A stretch of DNA of 64,000 nucleotides from Homalodisca vitripennis (lineage: Eukaryota > Arthropoda > Insecta > Hemiptera > Cicadellidae), in the NCBI RefSeq assembly GCF_021130785.1, contig NC_060213.1, forward strand, positions 99,254,501-99,318,500, written 5' to 3'. This document shows positions 24,884 to 36,530 of this stretch, piece by piece. Each line of letters begins with the position of its first letter. The stretch's first letter is position 1. The notes under the pieces are model-generated. The model saw only the letters and a program-made list of their open reading frames with translations, was not told the origin of the DNA and did no database searches. The translations under genes and the position numbers were made by a program.

Positions 24884-25979
24884 CTGCATAGGAAACACGC
24901 CAAGTGCACTTTGAGGTTGCATGAAAAAAAACCCGTTTCTCTCATTCATCTGAAATATTACTCTACATTTCCGATATTACTAACTTGATGCACTTATTTA
25001 AGACCCATTTTTTATACAGACCTTAAAGTGGTGACATAGATATATAGTTTATTTGACGAACATATAACTAGATTTATGTGGATTTTTGTCGCTTGTAAGT
25101 GTATAAATCTAAGAAAATTAAAAAACAAAAACAATTATTGTTTTCGTTTCTTAAACGTGAAAGAAAACTTCCTCATTTTAAATTCAATCGAATTATTATG
25201 CTGATGATATTTTTCTTTCTTTTAGAAAAAAATTATCTTTCTGGAAAATGAGATTGGATGATTATACAATGTAAATTGGCTTTCACACCTCCTACAATAT
25301 GACGAACCAGTATTGTGGAGCAGGATTATTTTCATTAAATGGGGTTATACTATAGGATTATGTAAGCTGTTGATAGTGTGTTTTAACATTGGGATTCTAA
25401 CATAATGGTAGTTTTAATAAAAAGCGAGTAACATATCTTTTATGAACACATTTAAAACATTGCCATCACAGTATTAAAATCTTATCAACCTTAGGACCGA
25501 ACTAACTCGGTTTACTTAGAAATATATAACACAAGAATTGTACGTAATTTAATTATTAGAGTTGATAAATTCATAACTTAAATCGTTTTGAAAGGCTACT
25601 CTGAAACTGACGTATTTTGTAATATACTGGACTTAAAATCAGTTAAATATTTTTTACATATGATATTAAATAATAGTATAGACAATACTTGTTCAATTAC
25701 TTGATAACAATGTTTTACTGAACAGGAATTGTACCTGAACTTCTTTAATTTAAAATATAAATTTTTACATTATTCATGGTGGAATTGATGATACAGTTAT
25801 GTTTTAAATGTTAAATAGCTGTATGTTCCGATTTAGAAATTATTATACAACAAATCGAGTGCATTGTGAGAATTTAGGTTTATTTTTAAGTATTTCTTAT
25901 TCAATTGCACTTGTAAGAACAAACTTAGAATAATTTTGTAAACAATACGTAAACAATGGAAAACAATAAGTAATAAAAC

Positions 25980-26150
25980 TTTAATGAGACTTTCATCCCG
26001 AGATAACCTAAAGGAGAATTCAGTATAATCAGCTAACAAGAGGGCTGTGGTGACTAACTTCATGGTCTCGGCAGACAGGAAGTGATCACATCATGATGTC
26101 CACTTCCCTTCCTCATCTCACATCCTACGAGAGACAACCAGATGTAAAAA
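25980..26150 (-). promoter_or_regulatory. promoter-like conserved block, copy 2
   Basis: Contains an inverted pair GGAAGTGA / (C)ACTTCC around ATCATGATGT, then GTCTGCCGAGACC and, on the minus strand, an ATG at 26,063. The ORF from it (M-K-L-V-T-T-A-L-L-L-A) looks like a weak signal peptide, but the ATG is not kept in units 1 and 4. Confidence 0.35.
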
Positions 26151-26789
26151 TCTTACGTAAATGGAGGAAATACTATTTCAAAGTCAAAGATTACCTACAA
26201 GCTTTAGTAGATTGGAACAGGTTTTAAGAAGCTTTAAACATTTTTGTACTCTTATTAACGTTTTTAGGTTTTTAAGAAATAAAATATAAGCCATTCTACG
26301 TCCTTTTATGTTCTGTTGTTTCACCTTTAGTGAAAGATTCGCTGTACCCCTAAAAATTTATATCAAAACCACCAAAAAAGATAATGTTTTTGAAATAAAT
26401 GTATAAAAGGGTAAAATTATTCTTGTATAATCTTGCTCTATATCAGCGATTACAACTAGCATTCCTAAATTCCGAAAGCGATGTATCATGGAGTTAAATT
26501 TACTAAAAATGATATAAGCCCCTCCCTTTTTAAACTGGTTCAAACTGTAGTCATAACGCGTTACAACTTCAAATAAGTCATCTTTCAGTGTAAATAATAA
26601 TTAAAAATTAAACTATACATTGGGAATTGCACATTTTTAAATGTTCAAACTCATATCATGCCGGAATGAGTAATTAAATAGATAAAAAAACACACATTTG
26701 AAAGCCATATTTGCCGACGAATACGTAATACGACACGGCGTCACGACCGGCAGAAGAAAGTCAAATTTTATAAACTAATGTGAAGTATT

Positions 26790-28090
26790 AAAGTGAGGTA
26801 GAGATGGCTGAGCGTTAACAAGGCATATCACTCGAGGAGTTATTGTGTAATTTATATCTGTTTGTACGATATATCCAGAACAAACTGGCCCATATACTTA
26901 CATTTTTGCATTAAACTCCATTTCTATCCAGGCAACGTAGAGTGCGATATTGGTTCATGCCACTCCACCTCCACAGGAATTGGCATGATTTTAAGCGAAA
27001 CACTTTAAATTGCTCATGAACGTCACTATGATGGCAAAGAGAATGAAAGTTTTTTAAATCAGTAAATTACAAAAATATCAGGTTTGGAAAGAGGTGGCTT
27101 TTATTTTATTAGCAGATAATTAGTCGAAGTCGTAACTCTTCCACATTCAATATAGGAAGTATAATATACTACTCACGCCTACAAAATACTTTTCAAAATG
27201 TCTTCTAACGGTCGATTAGTCTGTTGCCATTCCCACTTTGTTCATTAATGAAATCGCTAAATATATTTGTCATCCATAGGAGTTTTTTGAAAAATCAGCG
27301 ACAAAGATTGGATGTGTTTTTAAAAAATATATTACTAGTATTCAATATCAATCTATTTCGTAAATTTAAAAGATTAGTGTTGTACAGTTTTTTTATAAAA
27401 AGTAGGGAATCGTAAAACTAATCATAGGTAAAAAAATGAGCTCCACAATATGTAACTTAATATTGAAAATCCATCTTTGGATCTCGGAAATATACAGAGA
27501 AATATAACTTGAATAATCGAAATTTAGCTTCTCAGATAAAGTATAATAAAGGAAACAACAATGTATCGGTTGTCATAACCCAGAAAGACGTCTATGTATC
27601 CGTAAAGAAATCTAACTGACGCGGTTCTCACAAAGCTGGTTTACATTCGCGCTCTACATCTCATTAAATGTTATGTAAAGAAAATTTCTCCTCAACCTAC
27701 AATCTTGTTTTCTAGTAATAGCCTTCCATTCTTTACACGTTTAAAACTCGGGCAATTTGCTAGTTGTTTCTTACATATTAATAAGTTAATGTATGAAATG
27801 TTAACACAAAATACAGTTGAGCCTACAGCAAGATGTTGTGTCAAGTATTACACGTTGAGTGTGTTGGGCAGTGCTGCTATGTTTCTACGTTTTATAGTAT
27901 TATACGAGTATATCGCTATGTCATGTGTACTATGAACATGCCAAACAAGTTTAAAACAAAATGTGTAATAAATTTCACTTACAATTTGTTTTCTTTCAGT
28001 AACAAATATTTAAAAACTATTTGAATGTGGAATTGCATTTCGTTGATTATATGTTTATTTATAAATTCAAAAACATGTAGAGATGAACTT
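26790..28090. repeat. array unit 3: terminal block to 131-bp motif (short form)
   Basis: Landmarks GGCTGAGCGTTAACAAGGC (26,808), ATGAGCTCCACAATATG (27,436), GACGCGGTTCTCACAAAGC (27,618) and a single 131-bp motif (27,680-27,840). The sub-block duplicated in units 1 and 2 is single here. Confidence 0.8.
26852..26963 (-). other. candidate terminal exon, copy 4 (frameshifted)
   Basis: Same as the 34.2-kb copy, but with one extra T in a T run (112 nt instead of 111) and the same TGA at codon 3. This is the only frame-breaking length change among the five copies. Confidence 0.35.
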
Positions 28091-31079
28091 GTATATTTTT
28101 ATTACATTTCATATTACATGCAATAAAATATGTTGAAATAATAGTAATTAAAGTGGTAAGGAGGAGCAAAGAACTTTCTCAAAATGTAATGTGAGAATTA
28201 TAGAATGTTTGTGTACCGTAGTTTTAAATTATTTCAATTTTAATGCACAAATTCAGGAAAAATATTATAAGTAAAATTAACTTTAATTAAGGTTTTTTAG
28301 TATTAATTCAGTATTATTTAGTATGAGTTAGTACTGAATTACAAACTTTTTCAACAATACTAATTAAAGATTACTTTATAATCATTTAAATGCTGCTAAA
28401 AGTTCCCGTCATCAGTTATGTTTTTATGTTTCTCAGAAACAGCATACGTGGTTATATTCTTGATCGGGTCATGGAATTAAAATAAAGTTTCTGTTTGAAG
28501 ATGGCGTAGAGTCCTAATATTTTCTACATAAGTTATTAATTTTATAACAACCATGAGCGTGTTAAACTGAATAACTGAGAAATTAAGACTCTTCCAAGCT
28601 GGTCTAAAATATTCTAATTTTGACTGACACTGTTTATCGAGAAATATAGGAGATAATTTAGAGCTATTTAACGGTACTTATAAAAACTGTTTCACGCTTT
28701 GACTGGAAAGCTCCAAAAACTGCTCTTTAAAAAACTCATACATTTAAAATGGATCAGAAGACTGGCACATTTTTCAATGGCTAAACCGCCTTAACTCGGT
28801 ATTGTTTACAAGGTACTTTAAAAGGAGTATGCCACTGTATCCCTGTTTTTCCATAGTAAATTATGTCTGAAGCCGCTTGTAGCTGCTAGAATACACTAAA
28901 TTTGCGTCAGCTAAGTATAAACAAACAGCGACTTCAAATATTTTGTTTGACGGTAACAAATATTATTTCTTGTTCTTATGGTTTAGTTATTAGAAATGCT
29001 GGGAAAAATAATTATGTGACAGAATATATCGTTTAATATTGTTATCCTTTTCAATACCCTTCCATTTCGACCTCGACAAATTTGAAAATTTGAAATTTGT
29101 GCCATGATTACTGTTTTATATTTTCGGAAAAGTTCCTTCATCCGTTGAAAATATGAATCGATTGTGTGTTTATGCAGTTTTAAGTTACGCTCACCTCCAA
29201 TACTTTTTAATTACTACACAAAAGTAATTATATCCTTATACTGTAGCTGTTTATTCATATGTTCATGAGAACTTGTCGTTTTATCTGCTTGACTAAATTA
29301 AAAAACTATATATAAAACTATATAAGTTATATTTAGTTGAAGTTTAATTCCATTGAATTTTCATATGTACAGCACTCAGAACACCATACCAATAATTTGT
29401 ACCAATGATGTATATGTAAAAAAAGGAAAAATGTTACAACGTCAATGTAAAACATTGAAAATATGTCTCAAAAACGCAGAGTTCAATAAACAAAAAAATA
29501 CTTTTAAAACCATACCATTTCAAACACTAGGATAAATAATTTAATTCACAATTATTTAGTAACATACCATTCTTCCATTTTTAATTTATCTAAAATTAAT
29601 GTATTAATTAATTACACAAACTCTACGTTTGATTAATAAAACCGTAAAGAGTTTTTCATACATTTGAATAAAAAATTTTACTGTCTACATAGTTCACTGA
29701 ATGACATAAAATCACGCACTTGTAAGTAAGTATATTACTTTACATACGCAAAGTTTGAAAAATAAAATATTCAGAAGTTTCAAAATGTCGGTCATTCAAC
29801 AGTGATTACGTTCATTCCTAACAACAAAACTAAACAAAATGTTACCCCTTCCCACTCTGTTCTATCTGGTGGACAGAGTGAAAAGCTATTACTTTGTAAT
29901 AAGCGAAACATAGTTTGAATAAAATAAGAAAACTGGAAAAATCTATTTCAATTATAGTAGTCACATTAAAATATTAAAAATAAAAATATATAAAGTGGAA
30001 GATAAAAGGAAACGATAATGTTTAAAGAGAATCTTAACAACCAATCCAACAAAGTAACGTTTTACACACGTCATGTTTACATCACATGTTTTACTACATC
30101 ACCTGATAAAATGGCATATGTTTTTGCTCCCAAGAGGTTGTTTACAAGATTGTTTATCCTACCATTTTCTTTTTTCCATGGTTATCCAACTGTAAATTTT
30201 GAGCCCAGAACTCGTAGATTTCTCCTTGGTACCTATGCACCAATTTTTAAGTCTCTGGTATTTTCTATCAAGACATTTTTCCAGGCAAATACATAGTAAG
30301 ACAGTATTAAGAAGAACTTATTGGCTATATTAAATTTTTTTTCTTCTGTTTATAAAGAGTCTTAAAGAAACAAAGAATTAATGTATCCAGTAAAATCAAA
30401 ACTTACATAATTACATACAAAACGGTACATTACGAGAATTCTGCAGATTTTTTTTAACTACCAACAAATTTCTATTACTCCAACATTTGTTGATAATTTG
30501 TCAGTTAGATATATTAAAAGACGTATGTATATTTTAGATTTATTAATATAAATTTAACATTGCTTGTGAGCGTGCTATTAATAGTGGTTATTGAATGGTG
30601 TGGAGGAAATATTATTCTTTAATATTTGTCATGGTAATAAGTTTTTAATCAGTCCAATTCAAATGATGAAACATTTAAATGATTTTATAAATTTAGTATT
30701 TTGTAGGATAACGATATTATAAAAAATATGTATGTATCTTAAAAAAATATATAAGCAGTCACTAAAAAAGTAACTTACAAAATCGCAAAAAAATGCCTGG
30801 CATGTAAACAATTATTTAAAATAAGTACAAATAAATAAAAATACTATTACTAAGATATTATGATGCGCTATGTTTAATTTGAATTTAAACTAAACCAGTT
30901 AATTTTACGTTTATAAGCAAGAAACTGCATTGATTATACTTTTTCTAGTTCACAAAGTAAAAATTATTGTTATACAGAAAGTACAACAATATTTATTAAA
31001 AATTATTTATTATTTATTAAAATACGATTTATTACGATATTACAAAAAATTAAATTTAGACATCTTTTGTAAGGGAAGC

Positions 31080-31210
31080 CCGATTGTCTTTTAAACGTTT
31101 TCTACCCCTTCTCATGGCCTACTCGCTTATAAGAGAGTCTCGTCAAACACGGCAAGGAGAAAATTTGAAACAGGGAGGTTTTGAAGGCCCTAAATTTGTC
31201 CTGGTAAATT
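31080..31210 (-). mobile_element. SINE remnant, unit 3
   Basis: Near-identical to 23,750-23,880, inherited through the segmental duplication rather than a new insertion. Confidence 0.5.
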
Positions 31211-32130
31211 GCTTCTAATAAAATTTCTTTTACCAATGGTAAAAAAATAGATTAGAATGTGGAATTTATTAATGTCTAGCCCCCTGTATAATACAGTTTA
31301 AGAGGGCACACACCACATGTCGTGTAAATGCTTCGCTGGGTTTGCATGCAAAATTCCCAGACTATAATTTTCATTACACTACATAAATAGGTTTTAAAAA
31401 CGTCGTATAACTGTATTTAAACATTTTTTTATTCAGCAGCTTTATCGGCGCTATTATGGTAACACTTACGATCAATTTAAAACTTTTGTACGAAAATTGA
31501 AACTCATGTAAATCCTATGAAATAATATTCGCTGTATAAGTTCCGATTTTAAATAATTAAATCCTTGTGCTAAATTTCAGTTCTATATGTGGAATCATTC
31601 TTAAGATATCGAGCGGACAAACATACGAAAATAAAATAAATCTTTACAATCTCTCGATTGATAGGTTTACAGTGTTGTTTATTTATGGTTCAGACTTGCT
31701 GGTGCCGTTTTACCGAAACATAACATAATTACATAAGTAATGTCAAGTTCCGTAGGTTATCAACATAACATTCAAAAGTTTAAGTAAGTAATGTTAAAAT
31801 AATTTAATTAATAATATTACCTGTCGGAAGTTGCGTTTAAATCGTTATTTATACTTGTAATTACTCAGTATAACAAGAATTTTGACAGTAAAGGCGAATA
31901 GATGTCTATAGTTGTGTCCACTACGTGTTTTACGAGTGGATTATTTCAAAGACGAAATAAAAGTAGAAATTTTGAACATTTATAAGAAGTAAGCAGTTAA
32001 GAAATCTAAAGAAAACTGTATGACTTTTTGTACTGTAAAACAACACTATTAACAGGTTAACACAACCAGAATTACCTTATTACACTAAAGAAAACGAGAT
32101 TTGATAAAATGGTTTGTATAGGATACTTAC

Positions 32131-32218
32131 AAAAGCTTGATCTAAATTACACCACTTCTTATAACAGTCTCCTATATATTTGTAAGGACTGAATGAGTCC
32201 ATGTACATGTTATAGCTA
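32131..32218 (-). other. candidate 88-nt exon, copy 3 (best copy)
   Basis: The upstream intron end is GTGTTTCCTATGCAG and the downstream GTAAGT is a perfect consensus donor. The 29 full codons read S-Y-N-M-Y-M-D-S-F-S-P-Y-K-Y-I-G-D-C-Y-K-K-W-C and end D-Q-A-F. The 45.4-kb copy shares S-Y-x-x-Y-M-x-S-F and Y-K-Y. Copies in units 1, 2 and 4 contain a stop, so at most this copy is intact. No family is recognised. Confidence 0.35.
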
Positions 32219-33299
32219 CTGCATAGGAAACACGCCAAGTGCACTTTGAGGTTGCATGAAAAAAACCCGTTTCTCATTCATCTGAAATATTACTCTACAT
32301 TTCCGATATTACTAACTTAATGCACTTATTTAAGACCCATTTTTATACAAACCTTAAAGTGGTGACATAGATATATAGTTATTTGACGAACATATAACTA
32401 GATTTATGTGCATTTTTGTCGCTTGTAAGTGTATAAATCTAAGAAAATTAAAAAACAAAAACAATTATTGTTTCGTTTCTTAAACGTGAAAGAAAACTTC
32501 TCATTTTGAATTCAATCGAATTATTATGCTGATGATATATTATATCATTAGAAAAAATTATCTTTCTGGAAAATGAGATTGGATGATTATACAATGTAAA
32601 TTGGCTTTCACCTCCTACAATATGACGAACCAGTATTGTAGGAGCAGGATTAATTTCATTAAATGGGGTTATACTATAGGATTATGTAAGCTGTTGATAG
32701 TGTGTTTTAACATTGGATTCTAACATAATGGTAGTTTTAATAAAAAGCGAGTAACATATCTTTTATGAACACATTTAAAACATTGCATCACAGTATTAAA
32801 ATCTTATCAACCTTAGGACCGAACTAACTCTGTTTACTTAGAAATATATAAAACAAGAATTGTACGTAATTTAATTATTAGAGTTGATAATTTCATAACT
32901 TAAATCGTTTTTGAAAGGCTACTCTGAAACTGACGTATTTTGTAATATACTGGACTTAAAATCAGTTAAATATTTTTTACATATGATATTAAATAATAGT
33001 ATAGACAATACTTGTTCAATTACTTGATAATAATGTTTTACTGAACAGGAATTGTACCTGAACTTCTTTAATTTAAAATATAAATTTTTACATTATTCAT
33101 GATGGAATTGATGATAAAATTATGTTTTAAATGTTAAATAGCCGTATATTCCGATTTAGAAATTATTATACAACAAATCGAGTGCATTGTGAGAATTTAG
33201 GTTTATTTTTAAGTATTTTATAATTCAATTGCACTTGTAAGAACAAACTTACAATAATTTTGTAAACAATACGTAAACAATGGTAAACAATAAGCAATA

Positions 33300-33480
33300 A
33301 AACTTTAATGAGACTTTCATCCCGAGATAACCTAAAGGTGAACTCAGTATAATCAGCTAACAAGAGGGTTGTGGTGACTAACTTCATGGTCTCGGCAGAC
33401 AGGAAGTGATCACATCATGATGTCACTTCCCTTCCTCATCTCACATCCTACGAGAGACAACCAGATGTAACAATCTTACG
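33300..33480 (-). promoter_or_regulatory. promoter-like conserved block, copy 3
   Basis: Perfect 8-bp inverted pair GGAAGTGA ... TCACTTCC around ATCATGATG, then GTCTGCCGAGACC and ATG at 33,387 on the minus strand. It lies about 800 bp from the terminal exon of the next gene-like copy (34.2 kb). Confidence 0.38.
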
Positions 33481-34109
33481 TAAATGGGGGAAATTCTATT
33501 TCAAAGTCAAAGATTACCCACAAGCTTTAGTAGATTGGAACAGGTTTTAAGAAGCTTTAAACATTTTTGTACTCTTATTAACGTTTTTAGGTTTTTAAGA
33601 AATAAAATATAAGCCATTTTACGTCCTTTTATGTTCTGTTGTTCACCTTTAGTGAAAGATTCGCTGTACCCTAAAATTTTATATCAAAACCACCAAAAAA
33701 GATAATGTTTTTGAAATAAATGTATAAAAGGGTAAAATTATTCTTGTATAAACTTGCTATATATCTGCGATACAACTAGCATTCCTAAATTCCGAAAGCG
33801 ATGTATCATGGAGTTAAATTTACTAAAAATGATATAAGCCCCTCCCTTTTTAAACTGGTTCAAACTGCAGTCATAACGCGTTGCAACTCCTAATAAGTCA
33901 TCTTTCAGTGTAAATAATAATTAAAAATTAAATTTTACATTTGGAATTGCATATTTTTTAAATTTTCAAACTCATATCATGCCGGAATGAGTAATTAAAT
34001 AGATAACAAAACACACATTTGAAAGCCATATTGCCGACGAATACGTAATACGACACGGCGTCACGACCGGCAGAAGAAAGTCAAATTTATAACTAATGTG
34101 AAGTATTAC

Positions 34110-35410
34110 AGTGAGGTAGAGATGGCTGAGCGTTAACAAGGCATATCACTCGAGGGAGTTATTGTGTAATTTATATCTGTTTGTACGATATATCCAGAAC
34201 AAACTGGCCCATATACTTACATTTTGCATTAAACTCCATTTCTATCCAGGCAACGTCGAGTGCGATATTGGTTCATGCCACTCCACCTCCACAGGATTGG
34301 CATGATTTTAAGCGAACACTTTAAATTGCTCATGAACGTCACTATGATGGCAAAGAGAATGAAATGTTTTTTAAATAAGTAAATTACAAAAATATCAGGT
34401 TTGGAAAGAGGTGGCTTTTATTTTATTAGCAGATAATTAGTCGAAGTCGTAACTCTTCCAAATTCAATATAGGAATGTATAATATACTACTCACGCCTTT
34501 AAGCAAAATACTTTTCAAAATATATTCTAACGGTCGATTAGTCTGTTGCCATTCCCACTTTGTTCATTAATGAAATCGCTAAATATAGTTGTCATCCATA
34601 GGAGTTTTTGAAAATCAGCGACAAAGATTGGATATGTTTTAAAATATATTACTAGTATTCAATATCAATCTATTTCGTAGATTTAAAAGATTAGTGTTGT
34701 ACAGTTTTTTAATAAAAAGTAGGGAATCGTAAAACTAATCATAGGTAAAAAATGAGCTCCACAATATGTAACTTAATATTGAAAATCCATCTTTGGATCT
34801 CGGAAATATACAGAGAAATATATCTTGAATAATCGAAATTTAGCTTCTCAGATAAAGTAGAATAAAGGAAACAACAATGTATCGGTTGTCATAACCCAGA
34901 AAGACGTCTATGTATCCGTAAAGAAATCGAACTGACGCGGTTCTCACAAAGCCTGGTTTACATTCGCGCTCTACATCTCATTAAATGTTATGTAAAGAAA
35001 ATTTCTCCTCAACCTACAATCTTGTTTTCTAGTAATAGCCTTCCATTCTTTACACGTTAAAACTCGGCAATTTGCTCGTTGTTTCTTACATATTAATAAG
35101 TTAACGTATGAAATGTTAACACAATATACAGTTGAGCCTACAGCAAGATGTTGTGTCAAGTATTACACGTTGAGTGTGTTGGGACAGTGCTGCTATGTTT
35201 CTACGTTTTATAGTATTATACGAGTATATCGCTATGTCATGTGTACTATGAACATGCCAAACAATTTTACAACAAATATGTAAATAAATTTCACTTTGAC
35301 TTACAATTTGTTTTCTTTCAGTAACAAATATTTAAAAACTATTTGAATGTGGAATTGCATTTTGTTGATTATATGTTTTATTTATAAAGTTCAAAAACAT
35401 GTAGAGATGA
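34110..35410. repeat. array unit 4: terminal block to 131-bp motif (short form)
   Basis: Second copy of 26,790-28,090 from the segmental duplication. After it the sequence enters the unit 4 minisatellite. Confidence 0.85.
34171..34281 (-). other. candidate terminal coding exon, copy 5
   Basis: Exactly 111 nt with the conserved ATA-TAA end; reads N-I-A-L-D-V-A-W-I-E-M-E-F and Q-F-V-L-D-I-S-Y-K-Q-I-stop. A TGA at codon 3 would stop translation. Confidence 0.38.
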
Positions 35411-35864
35411 ACTTGTATATTTTTATTACATTTCATATTACATGCACTAAAATATGTTGAAATAATAGTAATTAAAGTGGTAAGGAGCAAAGAACTTTCT
35501 CAAAATGTAATGTGAGAATTATAGAATGTTTGTGTACCGTAGTTTTAAATTATTTCAATTTTAATGCACAAATTCAGGAAAAATATTATAAGTAAATTTA
35601 ACTTTAATTAAGGTTTTTAGTATTAATTCACTGGGTATTTTTTAGTATGAGTTAGTACTGAATTACAAACTTTTACAACAATACTAATTAAAGATTACTT
35701 TATAATCATTTAAATGCTGCTAAAAGTTCCCGTCATCAGTTATGTTTTTAGCAATGTTATTACAGTAAAACAATTTAAATATACATAACATATATACATT
35801 TTCTTCTGATGTGATACATTTTGGTTTTACATACAACGGTTAACTTTATATATAGAGCAAGTCT

Positions 35865-36530
35865 TGTCAACAACCACAACCCACCAATAAATGAGAATGT
35901 TACCAGCAGGGATGTAAACACAGCCGGCTCAGAACCCTGTCACAATAAAGGACCGGAGTAAAGCAAGTCTTGTCAACAACCACAACTCGCCACTATATGG
36001 AAAAGGTTACCAGCAGGAATGTAAACACAGCCGGCCCATAACTTTGTCACAATAGATGACCGGAGTAAAGCAAGTCTTGTCAACAACCACAACTCGCCAC
36101 TATATGAAAAGGTTACCAGCAGGAATGTAAACACGGCCGGCCCATAACTTTGTCACAACAGATGACCGGAATAAAGTAAAGCAAGTCTTGTCAACAACCA
36201 CAACTCGCCACTATATGAAAAGGTTACCAGCAGGAATTTAAACACAGCCGGCCCATTGTCAAACAGATGACCGGAGTAAAGCAAGTCTTGTCAACAACCA
36301 CAACTCGCCACTATATGAAAAGGTTACCAGCAGGAATTTAAACACAGCCGGCCCATTGTCAAACAGATGACCGGAGTAAAGCAAGTCTTGTCAACAACCA
36401 CAACTCCCCACTATATGAAAAGGTTACCAGCAGTAATGTAAACACTGTTGGCTCAGAACCGTGTTACAGCAAAGGACCGGAGCAGAGCAAATCTTGTCAA
36501 TAACCATAAACTACCACTAGTAGCCCACTT
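35865..36530 (+). repeat. minisatellite array D, 100-111-bp monomer, about 7 copies
   Basis: GCAAGTCTTGTC (last copy GCAAATCTTGTC) recurs at 35,867, 35,963, 36,070, 36,181, 36,281, 36,381 and 36,487, spacing 96, 107, 111, 100, 100 and 106 bp. Shared core: CAACAACCACAACTCGCCAC, GGTTACCAGCAGGAATGTAA, ACCGGAGTAAA. Same family as arrays A, B and E but with its own diagnostic bases. Confidence 0.95.

Larger units (their letters stand above)
23881..26789. repeat. SINE-to-promoter segment, unit 2
   Basis: Same landmark order as 12,931-15,469; almost identical to 31,211-34,109. No gene beyond the candidate exon and promoter-like block. Confidence 0.8.
20934..28425 (+). repeat. 7.5-kb segmental duplication, copy 1
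   Basis: Runs from TTTCTCAGAACAGCATAC to GTCATCAGTTATGTTTTTA and is followed directly by the second copy. By eye the copies differ mainly by single-base indels in A/T runs and scattered substitutions. Copy 1 has about 165 bp (about 22,827-22,990) that copy 2 lacks. It spans the end of unit 2 and the start of unit 3 (middle segment, SINE remnant, promoter-like block, terminal block, one 131-bp motif). Confidence 0.95.
28426..35748 (+). repeat. 7.3-kb segmental duplication, copy 2
   Basis: Direct head-to-tail repeat of 20,934-28,425. At the junction CAGTTATGTTTTTA passes straight into TGTTTCTCAG. Copy 2 continues at its right end into AGCAATGTTATTACAG and the minisatellite of unit 4. It has 12 extra bases near 31,275 (TCTAGCCCCCTG) and lacks the 165 bp of copy 1. 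Confidence 0.95.

Noticed and set aside
22520..30296. ORFs at 22,520-22,879 and 30,018-30,296 as a duplicated gene
   Set aside because: The ATG exists in only one copy, indels shift the C-terminal half, the 38-kb homologue is not open, and no motif is visible.
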